From Cytobacillus sp. IB215665 (lineage in GTDB: Bacteria > Bacillota > Bacilli > Bacillales > SM2101): DNA of 49,240 nucleotides. The translations under genes were made by a program, and so were the position numbers. Below, one piece after another: positions 26,424 through 35,539 of this stretch. The notes below the pieces were generated by a model. It had not been told where the DNA came from. It saw only the letters and a program-made list of their open reading frames with translations, and did not search any database. Position 1 is the stretch's first letter. Each line of letters begins with the position of its first letter. The stretch covers positions 1-49,240 of the forward strand of contig NZ_JAXBME010000026.1 in the NCBI RefSeq assembly GCF_033963835.1. Reading direction: 5' to 3'.

Positions 26424-27212
26424 TTAAAACTGCACACTAAATCCATTAAATTTATGTAATCCTGTTCCAAATTTCACAAGCTTATTTTCTTTTAAATAGA
26501 TAATTCCTTTTTTAACTTCCTTCAGTATGTTTTTTTCAAGACCTAATGAGTTATGTGAGCCATATATCATCATAACGTCCTCAATATTTGATATTCTTTG
26601 TAGAGAATCAACTAAATCAACAGGGCTGGTAGAAGGATAATAAGCATAAATTGGTGTTTGATCATAAAGTAAATCACCCGTGAAGAGATATTTCTCTAAT
26701 CTATCAAATATTGATATATGGCCTGGCGAATGTCCAGGAGTATGATAAATTTCTAGCTGCCTGTTACCCAGATCAATTACATCACCATCTTTCAATAATC
26801 CTGTCGGCTCACCTTGAAAAGGTTGGTATGTATTAGGGTTAAATGTTTCTGGCGTCGGTATTGTTATGTCTCTACTTATGTGTTCTCTTATTTGTTCTAT
26901 AGATAATCCTCTGATCCCATTCACCAACCAGTCTTTATCTCCCTCATGTACATAAATTTCATTATACTCCCCATGGCTTCCAATATGATCAGTATGTACA
27001 TGTGTAGTTAAAACCTTTATAGGTAATGAAGTAAGTTGATCAGTAATCCTTTTGATATTATCAATACCAAGTCCTGTATCAATTAATGCAGCTTCCCTAT
27101 CACCTAATAATAAAAATGAATGGACTTTTTCCCAATGCCCATATTCGCTTATAGCAAAAGTTGAATTACCTATTTCTTGAACCGTAAACCATCTATCCTT
27201 TATCAAAGTCAT
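26424..27212 (-). CDS. MBL-fold metallo-hydrolase
   Basis: The 262-residue protein carries the metallo-beta-lactamase-fold zinc motif HVHTDH (near 90-95), a second histidine in HTPGHSPGH and an aspartate in FTGDLLYD, so it should bind two metal ions. The family includes glyoxalase II-like and N-acyl homoserine lactone hydrolases; it is shorter and lacks the signal peptide of secreted beta-lactamases. GGAGAGGG precedes the ATG. It is monocistronic. Confidence 0.9.
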   Translation of the reverse strand: MTLIKDRWFTVQEIGNSTFAISEYGHWEKVHSFLLLGDREAALIDTGLGIDNIKRITDQLTSLPIKVLTTHVHTDHIGSHGEYNEIYVHEGDKDWLVNGIRGLSIEQIREHISRDITIPTPETFNPNTYQPFQGEPTGLLKDGDVIDLGNRQLEIYHTPGHSPGHISIFDRLEKYLFTGDLLYDQTPIYAYYPSTSPVDLVDSLQRISNIEDVMMIYGSHNSLGLEKNILKEVKKGIIYLKENKLVKFGTGLHKFNGFSVQF

Positions 27213-27403
27213 AATTTACCCTCTCCTTTTTTCATATAAAAATGTAATTATTAATATTTATTTTACAATATCAAACTTACATTCTTTAATTTACCAATCC
27301 AATTATACTGAAAGGGTTTGTTGAAAGTAAATATAAGAATTATAGAAGGAGAGGCTAAGTTGTACCTGTATAAACGAAGGTTACTCGTGTCCTAAAATAT
27401 AAA

Positions 27404-27434
27404 AAACGCTAATCTTTATTGATTAGCGCCCTGT
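27404..27434 (+). repeat. Palindromic repeat family 1 copy
   Basis: Perfect arms CGCTAATC (27407-27414) and GATTAGCG (27421-27428) are preceded by CCTAAAATATAAAAAA, also found before the split copy at 31481, and followed by CCCTGTAG. Confidence 0.75.
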
Positions 27435-27463
27435 AGTATTACGGAAGAAATAAAATCAAGATA

Positions 27464-27573
27464 ATATACTGTCAGAAAAACATGTTTTACTGTCCGAAAC
27501 CGAGGTAATACTGTCTAAAATAAAATCGGTGCTATACTGTCGAAATAACATGTTTTAATGTCGAAAACCGACT
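27464..27573 (+). repeat. Imperfect direct repeats with ACTGTC core
   Basis: ACTGTC or AATGTC followed by an A-rich stretch recurs five times, and two longer units share ACATGTTTTA followed by GTC, CGAAA and ACCGA. The spacing is irregular (about 20-40 bp). The repeats lie in the 27213-27830 gap, with no coding frame. Confidence 0.55.
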
Positions 27574-27748
27574 TTGGGTGAATAAAAGTGTGAATATTTT
27601 CATCTCATTATTCGCAATTTTGTAGAATAGATATTTCTCTAGATAAATTTCTTAAAAAAGATAAAAATCGATGTAAATTACCTAGTACACCAGTACATGC
27701 TTATTCTTTATAATTGGCATACCATATTTTATACGATCCTTCTGCCAG

Positions 27749-27789
27749 CCTCCCTGCTCACCCTCCTTTCATGCCACGGAACAGGGAGG
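27749..27789. terminator. Inverted repeat near the cupin gene 3' end
   Basis: CCTCCCTG (27749-27756) and CAGGGAGG (27782-27789) are perfect 8-bp arms about 42 bp beyond the cupin stop. The loop is long (25 nt), so terminator function is only possible. Confidence 0.4.
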
Positions 27790-27830
27790 TTACATAATCT
27801 TCTACTGTTTTAAATAACTATTCTGAAGAA

Positions 27831-28409
27831 CTACTGAATTCCATCTCTATTTCCATAACCTTCTTCTAAAGCCATTGCATCTGCTTTAGTCCTATGAATC
27901 GTACCAAATGGATGGTTTGGTGGAGCATATATCGAGTATAGCTTTAAAGGAACATTGCCTGTATTTATCACATTGTGCCACATTCCAGCAGGGATCATTA
28001 TGGCAGAGTCATCAAAAATTCTTTTTTGAAAACTTAAATCTTCTCTCTGCTTACCCATTTGTACAATTCCCTGACCTTGTTCAACTCTTAAAAATTGATC
28101 AGTGTTAGGATGAATTTCCAAGCCAATATCTTCACTAACATTGAGACTCATTAATGTAACTTGAAAATGTTTACCCGTCCAGATTGCTGTACGGTACGTA
28201 TTATTTTGTTTGGTAGCTTCATTGATATTTAAAACAAATGGGTTTGCTCCATAATCTCTTAACACAAGCCTATTATGACTATAAAATGGTGGATACGGGC
28301 TATATATCTTATTAGAAGGAGCGCAATAAGGTGTAGGATTTCTGTAAGTAAGAATTGGTCCATTCACCACGTTATTAGAATGTTGATACATATAGGGCAC
28401 ACAGAACAT
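27831..28409 (-). CDS. Cupin-domain protein
   Basis: The ATG at 28409 lies 9 bp after GAGGGG; an upstream in-frame TTG overlaps that site. The 192-residue protein has a proline- and tyrosine-rich N-terminus (TPYCAPSNK, YSPYPPFY) and a cupin beta-barrel with EIHPNTDQFLRVEQGQG (near 100-116) and PAGMWHNVINTG, which supply the usual metal-ligand histidines and glutamine. Tyr-rich N-termini of this kind occur in spore-associated cupins, but the role is unknown. A decayed fragment of a paralogue lies at 15193-15290. Confidence 0.85.
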   Translation of the reverse strand: MFCVPYMYQHSNNVVNGPILTYRNPTPYCAPSNKIYSPYPPFYSHNRLVLRDYGANPFVLNINEATKQNNTYRTAIWTGKHFQVTLMSLNVSEDIGLEIHPNTDQFLRVEQGQGIVQMGKQREDLSFQKRIFDDSAIMIPAGMWHNVINTGNVPLKLYSIYAPPNHPFGTIHRTKADAMALEEGYGNRDGIQ

Positions 28410-28618
28410 TTCTATCAATCCCCTCAGATGAATTAATTGTTATTTACAAATTATCTTATGTGCTGTAATAGAGGAGTGTACTTGACTCAATGTATATTTA
28501 AAGGAAGTAAACCTTCTTTATCGATTTAAATTCTTTCACCCATTGTGTTGTCTAAGTTGGATTAGACTTTGGTAGGGAGTGACAGTATCTCTTCAGATTC
28601 CCTTAATCGCAATCAAGT

Positions 28619-28777
28619 TTAAGCATGATATTCAGTTTCAATTGCCATAACAGACAAAGTTCCATTACAAAATATTACAAAATTAAACATCTCTGCATCT
28701 TGTTCTAATTGAGTAATAAAATGATTAAGATTTTTATTTTTAATACTGGATTTAACATTAATAATAATCTCATTCAA
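28619..28777 (-). CDS. Possible small protein or gene fragment
   Basis: An open minus-strand frame of 52 codons with a TTG start reads NEIIINVKSSIKNKNLNHFI and ends AIETEYHA. Its amino-acid pattern looks coding, but no ribosome binding site precedes the TTG and the frame is closed just upstream, so it may be the end of a lost gene. The rest of 28410-28804 shows no other gene. Confidence 0.3.
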   Translation of the reverse strand: MNEIIINVKSSIKNKNLNHFITQLEQDAEMFNFVIFCNGTLSVMAIETEYHA

Positions 28778-28804
28778 AAAGAGTCTAGGTGATTACTATA
28801 GTCT

Positions 28805-29683
28805 TTAGTAATAAAATTTAAGAAACTCAATTATCTCATTGTTTAATTTTTCTAAATAAATTTCGGAAGGAAAATGCCCCATATCGAATGATTTGAATGA
28901 TATTAAATTTGGTATGATTTCTTTTGTTTTTTCTTTCAATCTATTTTCAGGAAAGAAAATGTCCTTTTTCCCTGCTATAGTTAATGTAGGAGATTTATAA
29001 TTTAGTAGTTCTTTTTTCTCAGTTAATTTAGGCATATCTTGTTCAAGTTTTACATATTTGAAAACATCACCTATAATTTTTTTGTCATGCTCCTTCATTG
29101 AATCGGAAGACATAATTTTTGTGATTTTATGAAGATGTTTACCTGATGATGTGATGTTATATAAAATTAAAGGAAGTAAAATATCCTTAATCATACTAAG
29201 TTTAGAACCTAATTTTATCCCTGCTGGTGAAACTAAGATGGAACAATCTATTTTTTCCGGCATAAATGTGGCTAGTCTCAATATAATACCTGCCCCGTAT
29301 GATGGGCCAATAAATGCACTACTTTTTATATTTAAGTAATCCATCATTTCTTTTATCCAAAGAGCGAAACTGTCATCCTTTGCAGAAATTCTATTTTCAT
29401 CACTATAACCTGGATGACCAATTGTATCTGGAGCATATACTCTGTACTCGCTTGTTAATGGAGAAAACCAGGACATTGTCATAGGATTAATGCAGTTACC
29501 TCCCTGAAAGATAAATAATGGTTTTGCTTGAGTTGGACCTGATACAAGAATGTGGGTTTTACCAAAGCTTGTGTCTATATACATTCGTTCAACATTAAAT
29601 TTCAGTGTCTGTAAATAATTTTCATAATGATTTTGAATAAATTGTTTACCTTCTTCACTTTTATAAATTGTATTACTCCTCAT
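28805..29683 (-). CDS. Alpha/beta hydrolase
   Basis: The ATG at 29683 (MRSNTIYKSEEGK) follows GGGGG. The 292-residue protein has FQGGN (oxyanion region), the nucleophile elbow GPSYGAG (Ser near 135), an aspartate in GKKDIFF and a late histidine in MGHFPSE. It resembles the hydrolase at 37625-38509 (shared FGKTHI/YGNTHV, SPAG after the elbow), so the two are probably paralogues. It is coupled to the VanZ gene four bases upstream. Confidence 0.8.
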   Translation of the reverse strand: MRSNTIYKSEEGKQFIQNHYENYLQTLKFNVERMYIDTSFGKTHILVSGPTQAKPLFIFQGGNCINPMTMSWFSPLTSEYRVYAPDTIGHPGYSDENRISAKDDSFALWIKEMMDYLNIKSSAFIGPSYGAGIILRLATFMPEKIDCSILVSPAGIKLGSKLSMIKDILLPLILYNITSSGKHLHKITKIMSSDSMKEHDKKIIGDVFKYVKLEQDMPKLTEKKELLNYKSPTLTIAGKKDIFFPENRLKEKTKEIIPNLISFKSFDMGHFPSEIYLEKLNNEIIEFLKFYY

Positions 29684-29699
29684 AATAGCCCCCAATTTT

Positions 29700-30281
29700 C
29701 TACATTATCTCCTTTTTGGTATTAAGGCTCGATATAATCGTAAAAACCCCTTTCTTTGTCAGCCCAAAAAGTACAAATCCAATTACACCGCCTAAAGTAT
29801 TAACAATTAAATCATCTACATTAAATCCTCGACCCATTACCAATCCAAAGTAAGTAAAAGTGAGTTGAATAGTTTCAATAGTAAGACTTACAAGGAATAT
29901 AATTAAAAATACTCTAGATATTCGTTTCACTTTATAAAATAAAGACATATAAACACCTAGAGGCATGAGCATAATCAAGTTAAACAATGTTAGCTTAAAA
30001 GAATTCCAAAAAAACCAATCTAAACCATTAATACGATACATACTAAACAGGTCACCAATAAAATAAAATGGAATTAATTGAGTAGTTGGTAGAAAGTCCT
30101 TTTGAGGCGGGAACACGATGCCTCCAGTAGTTAGTTGAACTACATTAAGTAAATAGAAAACAAAACTGTAAAAAATCAGTCTCCTTACTATATCCTTAGT
30201 TTTTTTCATAATAAAATCTACAATAATATAGAACAACAAAAATAAAGATCCGATTACAACAACATCATACACTGTAAACAA
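29700..30281 (-). CDS. VanZ-like membrane protein
   Basis: The start is TTG after AGGGGGAAG. The 193-residue protein has about five membrane segments and the VanZ-family pattern with FNLIMLMPLG and a C-terminal GRGFNVDDLIVNTLGGVIGF. VanZ proteins can lower teicoplanin sensitivity, but most family members have no assigned activity. It forms a two-gene operon with the following alpha/beta hydrolase, a pairing that gives no clear function. Confidence 0.85.
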   Translation of the reverse strand: MFTVYDVVVIGSLFLLFYIIVDFIMKKTKDIVRRLIFYSFVFYLLNVVQLTTGGIVFPPQKDFLPTTQLIPFYFIGDLFSMYRINGLDWFFWNSFKLTLFNLIMLMPLGVYMSLFYKVKRISRVFLIIFLVSLTIETIQLTFTYFGLVMGRGFNVDDLIVNTLGGVIGFVLFGLTKKGVFTIISSLNTKKEIM

Positions 30282-30640
30282 ATTACTTCCCCCTGCTTCT
30301 TTTTCAATTCTACTGCCTATTCATGGAACAATGAATATTTCGTCATTTGGTAAATTCTGATAAACTAAGTTTATCATAAGTAGTTTAGATACATCTTTAA
30401 AAGATAATTCTTAGATTTCAATTACATTTGCTATAATCATTTTTAAAGATATTGCATTACTATCACCTCTCATTCCATGACAAAATTTAAACTCCAATAA
30501 TTCCAATTAGAAAATGTACGTTTTTTTAAAAAAAAATTTCTTATACAATCTACCTTCTGAGCCATTATCTTTCTCTATATACACAAAAATTAAATTTTAT
30601 TACTTGCGCCATAATCACAGCGAAAGGAGTGTAAGTTAAC
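30282..30640. other. Gene-free divergent interval
   Basis: AT-rich sequence between the divergent VanZ and M23 genes. No hairpin or promoter was assigned with confidence. Confidence 0.35.
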
Positions 30641-31333
30641 ATGGATAAAGTGAGTAAGCCGATAATTGTAGAATTTCCTTTAAGAGGTGAGTGGATTTCT
30701 CCGAATACTCCAGGAAAAAGAATTCCGAGCCACGGATCAAACCGCTTAGGAACACGATATGCTTACGATTTTTTGCAAGTGAATTGGGACAGAAAAGGTT
30801 GGCCCAGCTATCGTGTTCATCCATTACGATATTTTCTTTTAGGCGCTCCTCTGAATAATTTTTACTGTTGGGGTAAGGATGTGCATGCGCCTTGTGATGG
30901 GCTCATTGTCAAGACGGAGGATGGTTACAAGGAGCGCGTAAGGGCGCATCTACTTTCAGACTTGTATGTTGCATTAAAAGCTGCCTATGCTTTTGATCCA
31001 AGCAAAGACAATATACAATCTGTTGCTGGGAATTACATCATTATGAAATGTGATGATAATGTATTTGCTGGATTAGTTCATCTTCAAACTGGGTCAATCA
31101 AGGTTTCAGTTGGTCAAAACGTGAAAAAGGGGGATGTCATCGGTAAAGTAGGTCATTCCGGTAATTCTTTTGGCCCCCATTTACATTTTCAGCTCATGGA
31201 TAGCAGTGATATAGTCACTGCAAATGGGTTACCTTGTGCTTTTGAACAATATGAATTATTTCAGAACGGGAAATGGCGTAAAGTGTTTAATGGTATTCCC
31301 ACAGATAAAGATAGAATAAGATTTTCTGTTTAG
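30641..31333 (+). CDS. M23-family metallopeptidase
   Basis: The 230-residue protein carries the M23/LytM metal site: PSHGSNRLGTRYAYDF with His31 and Asp43, His147 in LVHLQ, and HLHF (His180, His182) after GHSGNSFGP. It lacks a signal peptide, so it is not exported by the Sec route in an obvious way. The H-to-D spacing of 12 residues matches a subfamily of M23-like proteins of unknown cell-wall role. GAAAGGAG precedes the ATG. Confidence 0.88.
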   Translation: MDKVSKPIIVEFPLRGEWISPNTPGKRIPSHGSNRLGTRYAYDFLQVNWDRKGWPSYRVHPLRYFLLGAPLNNFYCWGKDVHAPCDGLIVKTEDGYKERVRAHLLSDLYVALKAAYAFDPSKDNIQSVAGNYIIMKCDDNVFAGLVHLQTGSIKVSVGQNVKKGDVIGKVGHSGNSFGPHLHFQLMDSSDIVTANGLPCAFEQYELFQNGKWRKVFNGIPTDKDRIRFSV

Positions 31334-31465
31334 TCGCCCCGAATACTAAACACTTTGAAATTAATCTCTTTAGATCAACAAAAGGTCATTATAAATTAAC
31401 TCTAACTATCTTTCTAGAAGAATAACACCTAGTTTTTATACATCCATCGCTTCTCAACAATCTGG

Positions 31466-31496
31466 TCCTAAAATAATAAAGGCGCTAATCCTAATT
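31466..31496 (+). repeat. Left half of palindromic repeat family 1, split by the IS
   Basis: TCCTAAAATAATAAAGGCGC and TAATCCTAATT precede the IS. The flank CCTAAAATA matches that of the intact copy at 27404. Its partner half is at 32943-32968. Confidence 0.75.
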
Positions 31497-31549
31497 GTGT
31501 ACTGCACCCCAATTGTTAGACACAACTATCAATTAGAGGTGTTGTTTTT

Positions 31550-32071
31550 ATGAGTAAATTTTCTGCTGAAGTAAAAATTAATGCGGTAAAACAATTTCTT
31601 AATGGGAAAGACAGTGGTGAATCTATTGCTCAATCTATAGGGGTTCACCACAGTAATTTTCATCAATGGGTGAAATTGTACAAGGCTTATGGTGAAGACG
31701 CTTTTATTAAAAACTATACAAGTCACCCTGCACAGTTTAAACTAGACGTACTTACTTATATGAAAGAGAATCGGGCGTCTATCAGAGAAACGGCTGCAAT
31801 TTTTCACATCCCATCTCCAGAAACACTTAGACAATGGAAAGTTGCTTATGAAAGAGGAGGATTTGATGCCCTACATTCAAAGAAAGAGGGGCGTCAGTCT
31901 ATGAAAAATCAAAATAATAAGAAAAGAAAAAATGAAAAGCAGACCGAAGGCTCTTATGAAGCACTTCAACAAGAATTAGAACAATTACGCATGGAAAATG
32001 CTTATCTAAAAAAGTTGAATGCCTTAGTTCAAAACAAGGGAAAATTACCAAACAAGACAAAGCACAAGTAA
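31550..32071 (+). CDS. IS3-family OrfA (transposase N-terminal part)
   Basis: The 173-residue protein has two helix-turn-helix segments (near 8-45 and 62-105) and a lysine-rich linker followed by a heptad-like helix (EALQQELEQLRMENAYLKKL) used for oligomerisation. A slippery heptamer A-AAA-AAG at 32008-32014 is in the correct register for a -1 frameshift into orfB, producing the OrfAB transposase. On its own OrfA probably regulates transposition. Confidence 0.92.
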   Translation: MSKFSAEVKINAVKQFLNGKDSGESIAQSIGVHHSNFHQWVKLYKAYGEDAFIKNYTSHPAQFKLDVLTYMKENRASIRETAAIFHIPSPETLRQWKVAYERGGFDALHSKKEGRQSMKNQNNKKRKNEKQTEGSYEALQQELEQLRMENAYLKKLNALVQNKGKLPNKTKHK

Positions 32072-32097
32072 TCTATGAATTAAGGCATGAATTTCCC

Positions 32098-32907
32098 GTG
32101 AAAAAACTATTATTTATCGCAGAGATTCCTCGTAGCACCTATTATTATTGGGTAAAAGTTAGGAATCGACCTGATCCAGATTCAGACATAAAAACATTGA
32201 TTCATACCATCTTTCATGAACATCAAGGGCGATACGGATACCGTCGTATTCGAGATGAATTGATGAATCAAGGGTACAAACTAAACCACAAAAAGGTTCA
32301 GCGCATTATGAAAGAACTAGGGTTAAAATGTGTTGTCCGCCCAAAGAAATATCGTTCTTACAAAGGGAATATTGGGAAAATAGCCCCTAATATTTTGGAT
32401 CGAAATTTTCAAGCAAATAGACCAAATAATAAATGGGCAACAGATATTACTGAGTTTAAATTATTTGGTCAAAAATTATACTTTTCTCCGATGTTAGATT
32501 TATATAATGGGGAAATCATCACATATACGCTACAAACAAGACCGACCTATACTCTTGTTTCAACTATGTTAGATCAAGCTCTTAAACGTATAACAGAGGG
32601 AGATATACTAGTTATTCATTCTGATCAAGGATGGCACTATCAGATGAAACAATTTCGTGATACCCTCAAAAATCTAGGAATCACTCAAAGCATGTCTAGA
32701 AAAGGAAACTGTTATGATAACGCGGTGATTGAAAACTTCTTTGGAATAATGAAATCAGAATTCCTATACCTAAACGAATTTAAAAATATAAAACATTTTA
32801 AAGAAGAACTAAAAAAGTATATAGATTACTATAATCATAAAAGGATAAAAGGTAAATTAAATGGCATGAGCCCAGTACAATACCGAACTCATGCCAAAGT
32901 TGCATAA
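32098..32907 (+). CDS. IS3-family OrfB (DDE transposase part)
   Basis: The 269-residue frame contains an HTH_21-like segment (GRYGYRRIRDELMNQG), then the rve integrase core with D in ATDIT, D in HSDQG and E in ENFFG at DD(35)E-like spacing. It is the -1 frame of orfA, and the open reading continues upstream to the slippery site at 32014 (VECLSSKQGKIT...), so the native product is the OrfAB fusion. The GTG at 32098 is only the first internal start. The frame is intact. Confidence 0.93.
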   Translation: MKKLLFIAEIPRSTYYYWVKVRNRPDPDSDIKTLIHTIFHEHQGRYGYRRIRDELMNQGYKLNHKKVQRIMKELGLKCVVRPKKYRSYKGNIGKIAPNILDRNFQANRPNNKWATDITEFKLFGQKLYFSPMLDLYNGEIITYTLQTRPTYTLVSTMLDQALKRITEGDILVIHSDQGWHYQMKQFRDTLKNLGITQSMSRKGNCYDNAVIENFFGIMKSEFLYLNEFKNIKHFKEELKKYIDYYNHKRIKGKLNGMSPVQYRTHAKVA

Positions 32908-32942
32908 ATTTAATAACGTGTCTAACTTTTTGGGGTCACTTC

Positions 32943-32968
32943 AATTTCAGATTTGCGCCAGGTTGTGG
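32943..32968 (+). repeat. Right half of palindromic repeat family 1, split by the IS
   Basis: AATTTCAGATTTGCGCC and AGGTTGTGG follow the IS right end. With 31466-31496 it restores a normal family member. Confidence 0.75.
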
Positions 32969-33034
32969 ATAATATTAATATTTAAGCTATACTTATCTAT
33001 TATGGTGAATAAAGGTTAGGGAGAAATCCTTGTT

Positions 33035-33412
33035 TTAATTGAATTTGTTTACCAATACAATATCCATTACTATAAATACAATCGCTGAAAAGACACAGGC
33101 ATAAATACGAAATTTCTTATCTCTAAACCTCCATAACACCAACGACGCTATTGAAAAAAATATTATCCAAGCTTCTATTTTTTGAATTCTTCTTTGGTTT
33201 TGATATATCATCAACCCTTCCTTATTATCTCCATCAAAAGTTTCTTGATGTATTTTTTTACCATACCAACTATAATTAGTAATCTGATAACTAGATGTTT
33301 GTTCAATATACTCAATATTTTTATACCCTAAAGCAGGCATATAAATAGAGAAGCTACCCAATAACACCCCAAAAATAAATAATAAAATATATGATACGTC
33401 TTTTTTGGTCAA
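33035..33412 (-). CDS. Small membrane protein, unknown function
   Basis: The 125-residue protein has one N-terminal membrane helix (about 5-27), an external loop of about 45 residues with several Tyr and Gln, and two C-terminal helices (about 80-98 and 103-121). No family recognised. It is convergent with the IS. Confidence 0.6.
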   Translation of the reverse strand: MTKKDVSYILLFIFGVLLGSFSIYMPALGYKNIEYIEQTSSYQITNYSWYGKKIHQETFDGDNKEGLMIYQNQRRIQKIEAWIIFFSIASLVLWRFRDKKFRIYACVFSAIVFIVMDIVLVNKFN

Positions 33413-33552
33413 TCTACTCCCCCTCCAAATGAATTCCTATCCATATTCGTAAGTTAAAATTAAGTATATACCATATTATTTATGTGTTCTTATTTAGTCT
33501 GATCTATAAAAAAGAATTTTCACTTTGTTAATAAATTCAGTATCCAAAATTA

Positions 33553-33627
33553 GTGGTTTACTGTACAAACTCAGTGGTTTACTGTCCAAACTGTGGTTTA
33601 CTGTACAAAATTAGTGGTTTACATATA
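33553..33627 (+). repeat. Tandem direct repeats, GTGGTTTACTGTnCAAA unit
   Basis: Three full units start at 33553, 33574 and 33593, with a truncated fourth at 33614 (GTGGTTTACATA). Period is 19-21 bp. The rest of 33413-33839 shows no gene. The core ACTGTCCAAA recalls the repeats at 27464. Confidence 0.7.
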
Positions 33628-33839
33628 CTAACATACTCAAACCTAGCTGATTTATCTTCCATGGATTACTAACCTCTCATTCTAAAGTTGTACTAATATA
33701 TCATTCTTAATTCTCATTCCGTCCTTTATACATATTTAGTATAATGAAGTATGCTAATCTAGAGAACCAAACTCTTTCAACCTAAGATAGAGTTGAACGA
33801 AGGATACATAGAGTAAATACTCGGAGGGAGGAGTGTAGG

Positions 33840-35063
33840 TTGGGAATAAGAAGAATTCATCCAATAAGTCTCACCATAATCATTGGTACACTCTTTGCTC
33901 GAATGGCTACATTTATGACAATCCCATTCCTAGCAATTTACCTCACTTCAGTGAAGGGGGTTAGTCCAGGTTTTGCTGGTGCTATTATTGGAATTAGTTC
34001 AATTGTAGGCCTATTTGGTGGTTTTATTGGTGGCTTTTTATCGGATTTATATGGTCAAGAAAAGGTCATGAAATATTCCATTTTTATTTGGATTTTTGTT
34101 TTTGTTGGCTTTGCTTTAGCAGAAAGTGTAGTTACGTTTTTTATTTTAAATGCCTTAAATGGTTTATGTCGTTCTTTTTTTGAGCCTTCGTCTAGGGCAT
34201 TACTTTCAAAAGTTACTAAACCCAAAAATAAACTGTTGGTGTTTAATCTTAGGTATGCAGCCATTAATATCGGTGCTGCAGTAGGTCCCCTTATTGGATT
34301 AAAGATAGGTAGCTCGTCTTCAACGTCTGCATTTTTTGTGACTGCAGTTATTTATTCTCTTTACTTTATTGTTCTGCTTGCCATGTTTTCTATAAACCAA
34401 ATTGATGATAGTTTAAACACTAAAACAAATGAACGGGTAACGATGGCAAAAGCATTGAAGGTACTTAGTGCTGATCGTGTATTTTTTTTCGCAGTCATTG
34501 GACTAATTATGGGGGTATGCGGTTATTCCCAATTCAGTTCAACCATCCCACAATATTTATCCTCCTCACCACTTATTACGAATGGTGTAGAAGTATTCTC
34601 TTACCTTATTGTGTTTAATGCTATAACAGTATTAATTGTCCAATACCCAGTAACAAGAATAGGAAAACGCTATTCTGCACTAACATCAATAATGATTGGA
34701 ACATTAACGACATCTATTGGGTTACTAGGCTTTGCATTTTTTACTTCTATACCCTTTTTATTTTTGTCGATCTTAGTATTTACGGTCGGTGAAGTAATGA
34801 TGTTTACAATGACTGATTTATTTATTGATCAAATATCACCAAATGAAATGAAAGGTCTGTATTTTGGTGCGATGGGTTTTACTGCAATTGGAAGTTCATT
34901 CGGTCCTTTGATTGGTGGGCTTATGTTAGAGTATTTCGGTTATACAAACCACTTTACTTTGTTTAGTGTGTTGGCACTAATCTCTTCACTTGGGTTCCCC
35001 GTTCTTCTGTATGTTAAGGGCTTAATGAAATCAACAAATCGGAAAGTAGAATATAGTCTATAA
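33840..35063 (+). CDS. MFS multidrug-efflux-type transporter
   Basis: The start is TTG after GGAGGGAGGAG. The 407-residue protein has about twelve membrane segments, the MFS loop motif GGFLSDLYGQEKVM between helices 2 and 3 and a helix-5 motif GPLIGLKIG of drug/H+ antiporters. It resembles YttB-like efflux proteins. The substrate is unknown. A hairpin at 35163 lies downstream. Confidence 0.88.
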   Translation: MGIRRIHPISLTIIIGTLFARMATFMTIPFLAIYLTSVKGVSPGFAGAIIGISSIVGLFGGFIGGFLSDLYGQEKVMKYSIFIWIFVFVGFALAESVVTFFILNALNGLCRSFFEPSSRALLSKVTKPKNKLLVFNLRYAAINIGAAVGPLIGLKIGSSSSTSAFFVTAVIYSLYFIVLLAMFSINQIDDSLNTKTNERVTMAKALKVLSADRVFFFAVIGLIMGVCGYSQFSSTIPQYLSSSPLITNGVEVFSYLIVFNAITVLIVQYPVTRIGKRYSALTSIMIGTLTTSIGLLGFAFFTSIPFLFLSILVFTVGEVMMFTMTDLFIDQISPNEMKGLYFGAMGFTAIGSSFGPLIGGLMLEYFGYTNHFTLFSVLALISSLGFPVLLYVKGLMKSTNRKVEYSL

Positions 35064-35162
35064 ACATATTTTACTTAGGGAAAAAGGGATAGGGTATGGA
35101 CAGAACTTACAGCCATTTGAGTTTTTTCCTTATCCCCCGAGAAGGTCTATTATGATAAGAGA

Positions 35163-35199
35163 CTGTCCAGAAAGTCAGTTTTCACTTCTTTCTGGACAG
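35163..35199. terminator. Hairpin after the MFS gene
   Basis: CTGTCCAGAAAG (35163-35174) and CTTTCTGGACAG (35188-35199) form a perfect 12-bp stem with a 13-nt loop, but no T-run follows. The rest of 35064-35539 shows nothing recognisable. Confidence 0.5.
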
Positions 35200-35539
35200 C
35201 AGTAAATGATATTTCAACAGAAATTGATATTCCGGCTCCACATTACTTACATAATTTATCTTCTCTTATTACAATGTCGAAACAACACAACATGTACTTC
35301 CTGGACTAAACATTAATTTCAATTGTTAATAATGTGCTGTATCTATACAGTTTCATCTATATTAAGTCGCAGGTTAAAGTATTTTGTAATTGTTTATCAC
35401 TTATTCAACCGAGCTCTCAAATTCACTTTTCTCTAAGTTTTCATTTACTACTAACGCCATTATCTTGAAGACTCGGTTTCAAGATAATCCTAAGTGTATT
35501 TTTATATAAAAAATGATCCTTTTACTTGAAAAAATCTCA

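Larger units (their letters stand above)
31497..32942 (+). mobile_element. Complete IS3-family (IS150-group) insertion sequence
   Basis: Two overlapping reading frames encode a helix-turn-helix protein and a DDE transposase. Ends are imperfect inverted repeats, TGTACTG-C-ACCCCAA...GTTAGACAC on the left and the complement of TGAAGTGACCCCAAAA...GTTAGACAC on the right. Taking the ends as 31497-32942, AATT flanks both sides as a 4-bp target duplication; removing the IS and one AATT restores GGCGCTAATCCTAATTTCAG and GATTTGCGCC. The element thus sits in the loop of a family-1 palindrome. Boundaries may shift by 1 bp, since IS3 ends are usually TG...CA. Confidence 0.88.

Noticed and set aside
26424-27212. 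Secreted beta-lactamase
   Set aside because: It has the MBL zinc motif but no signal peptide, and the HTPGHSPGH pattern is that of general MBL-fold hydrolases.
33553-33627. Regularly spaced repeats as a CRISPR array
   Set aside because: Units are 19-21 bp end to end with no unique spacers and no cas genes nearby.
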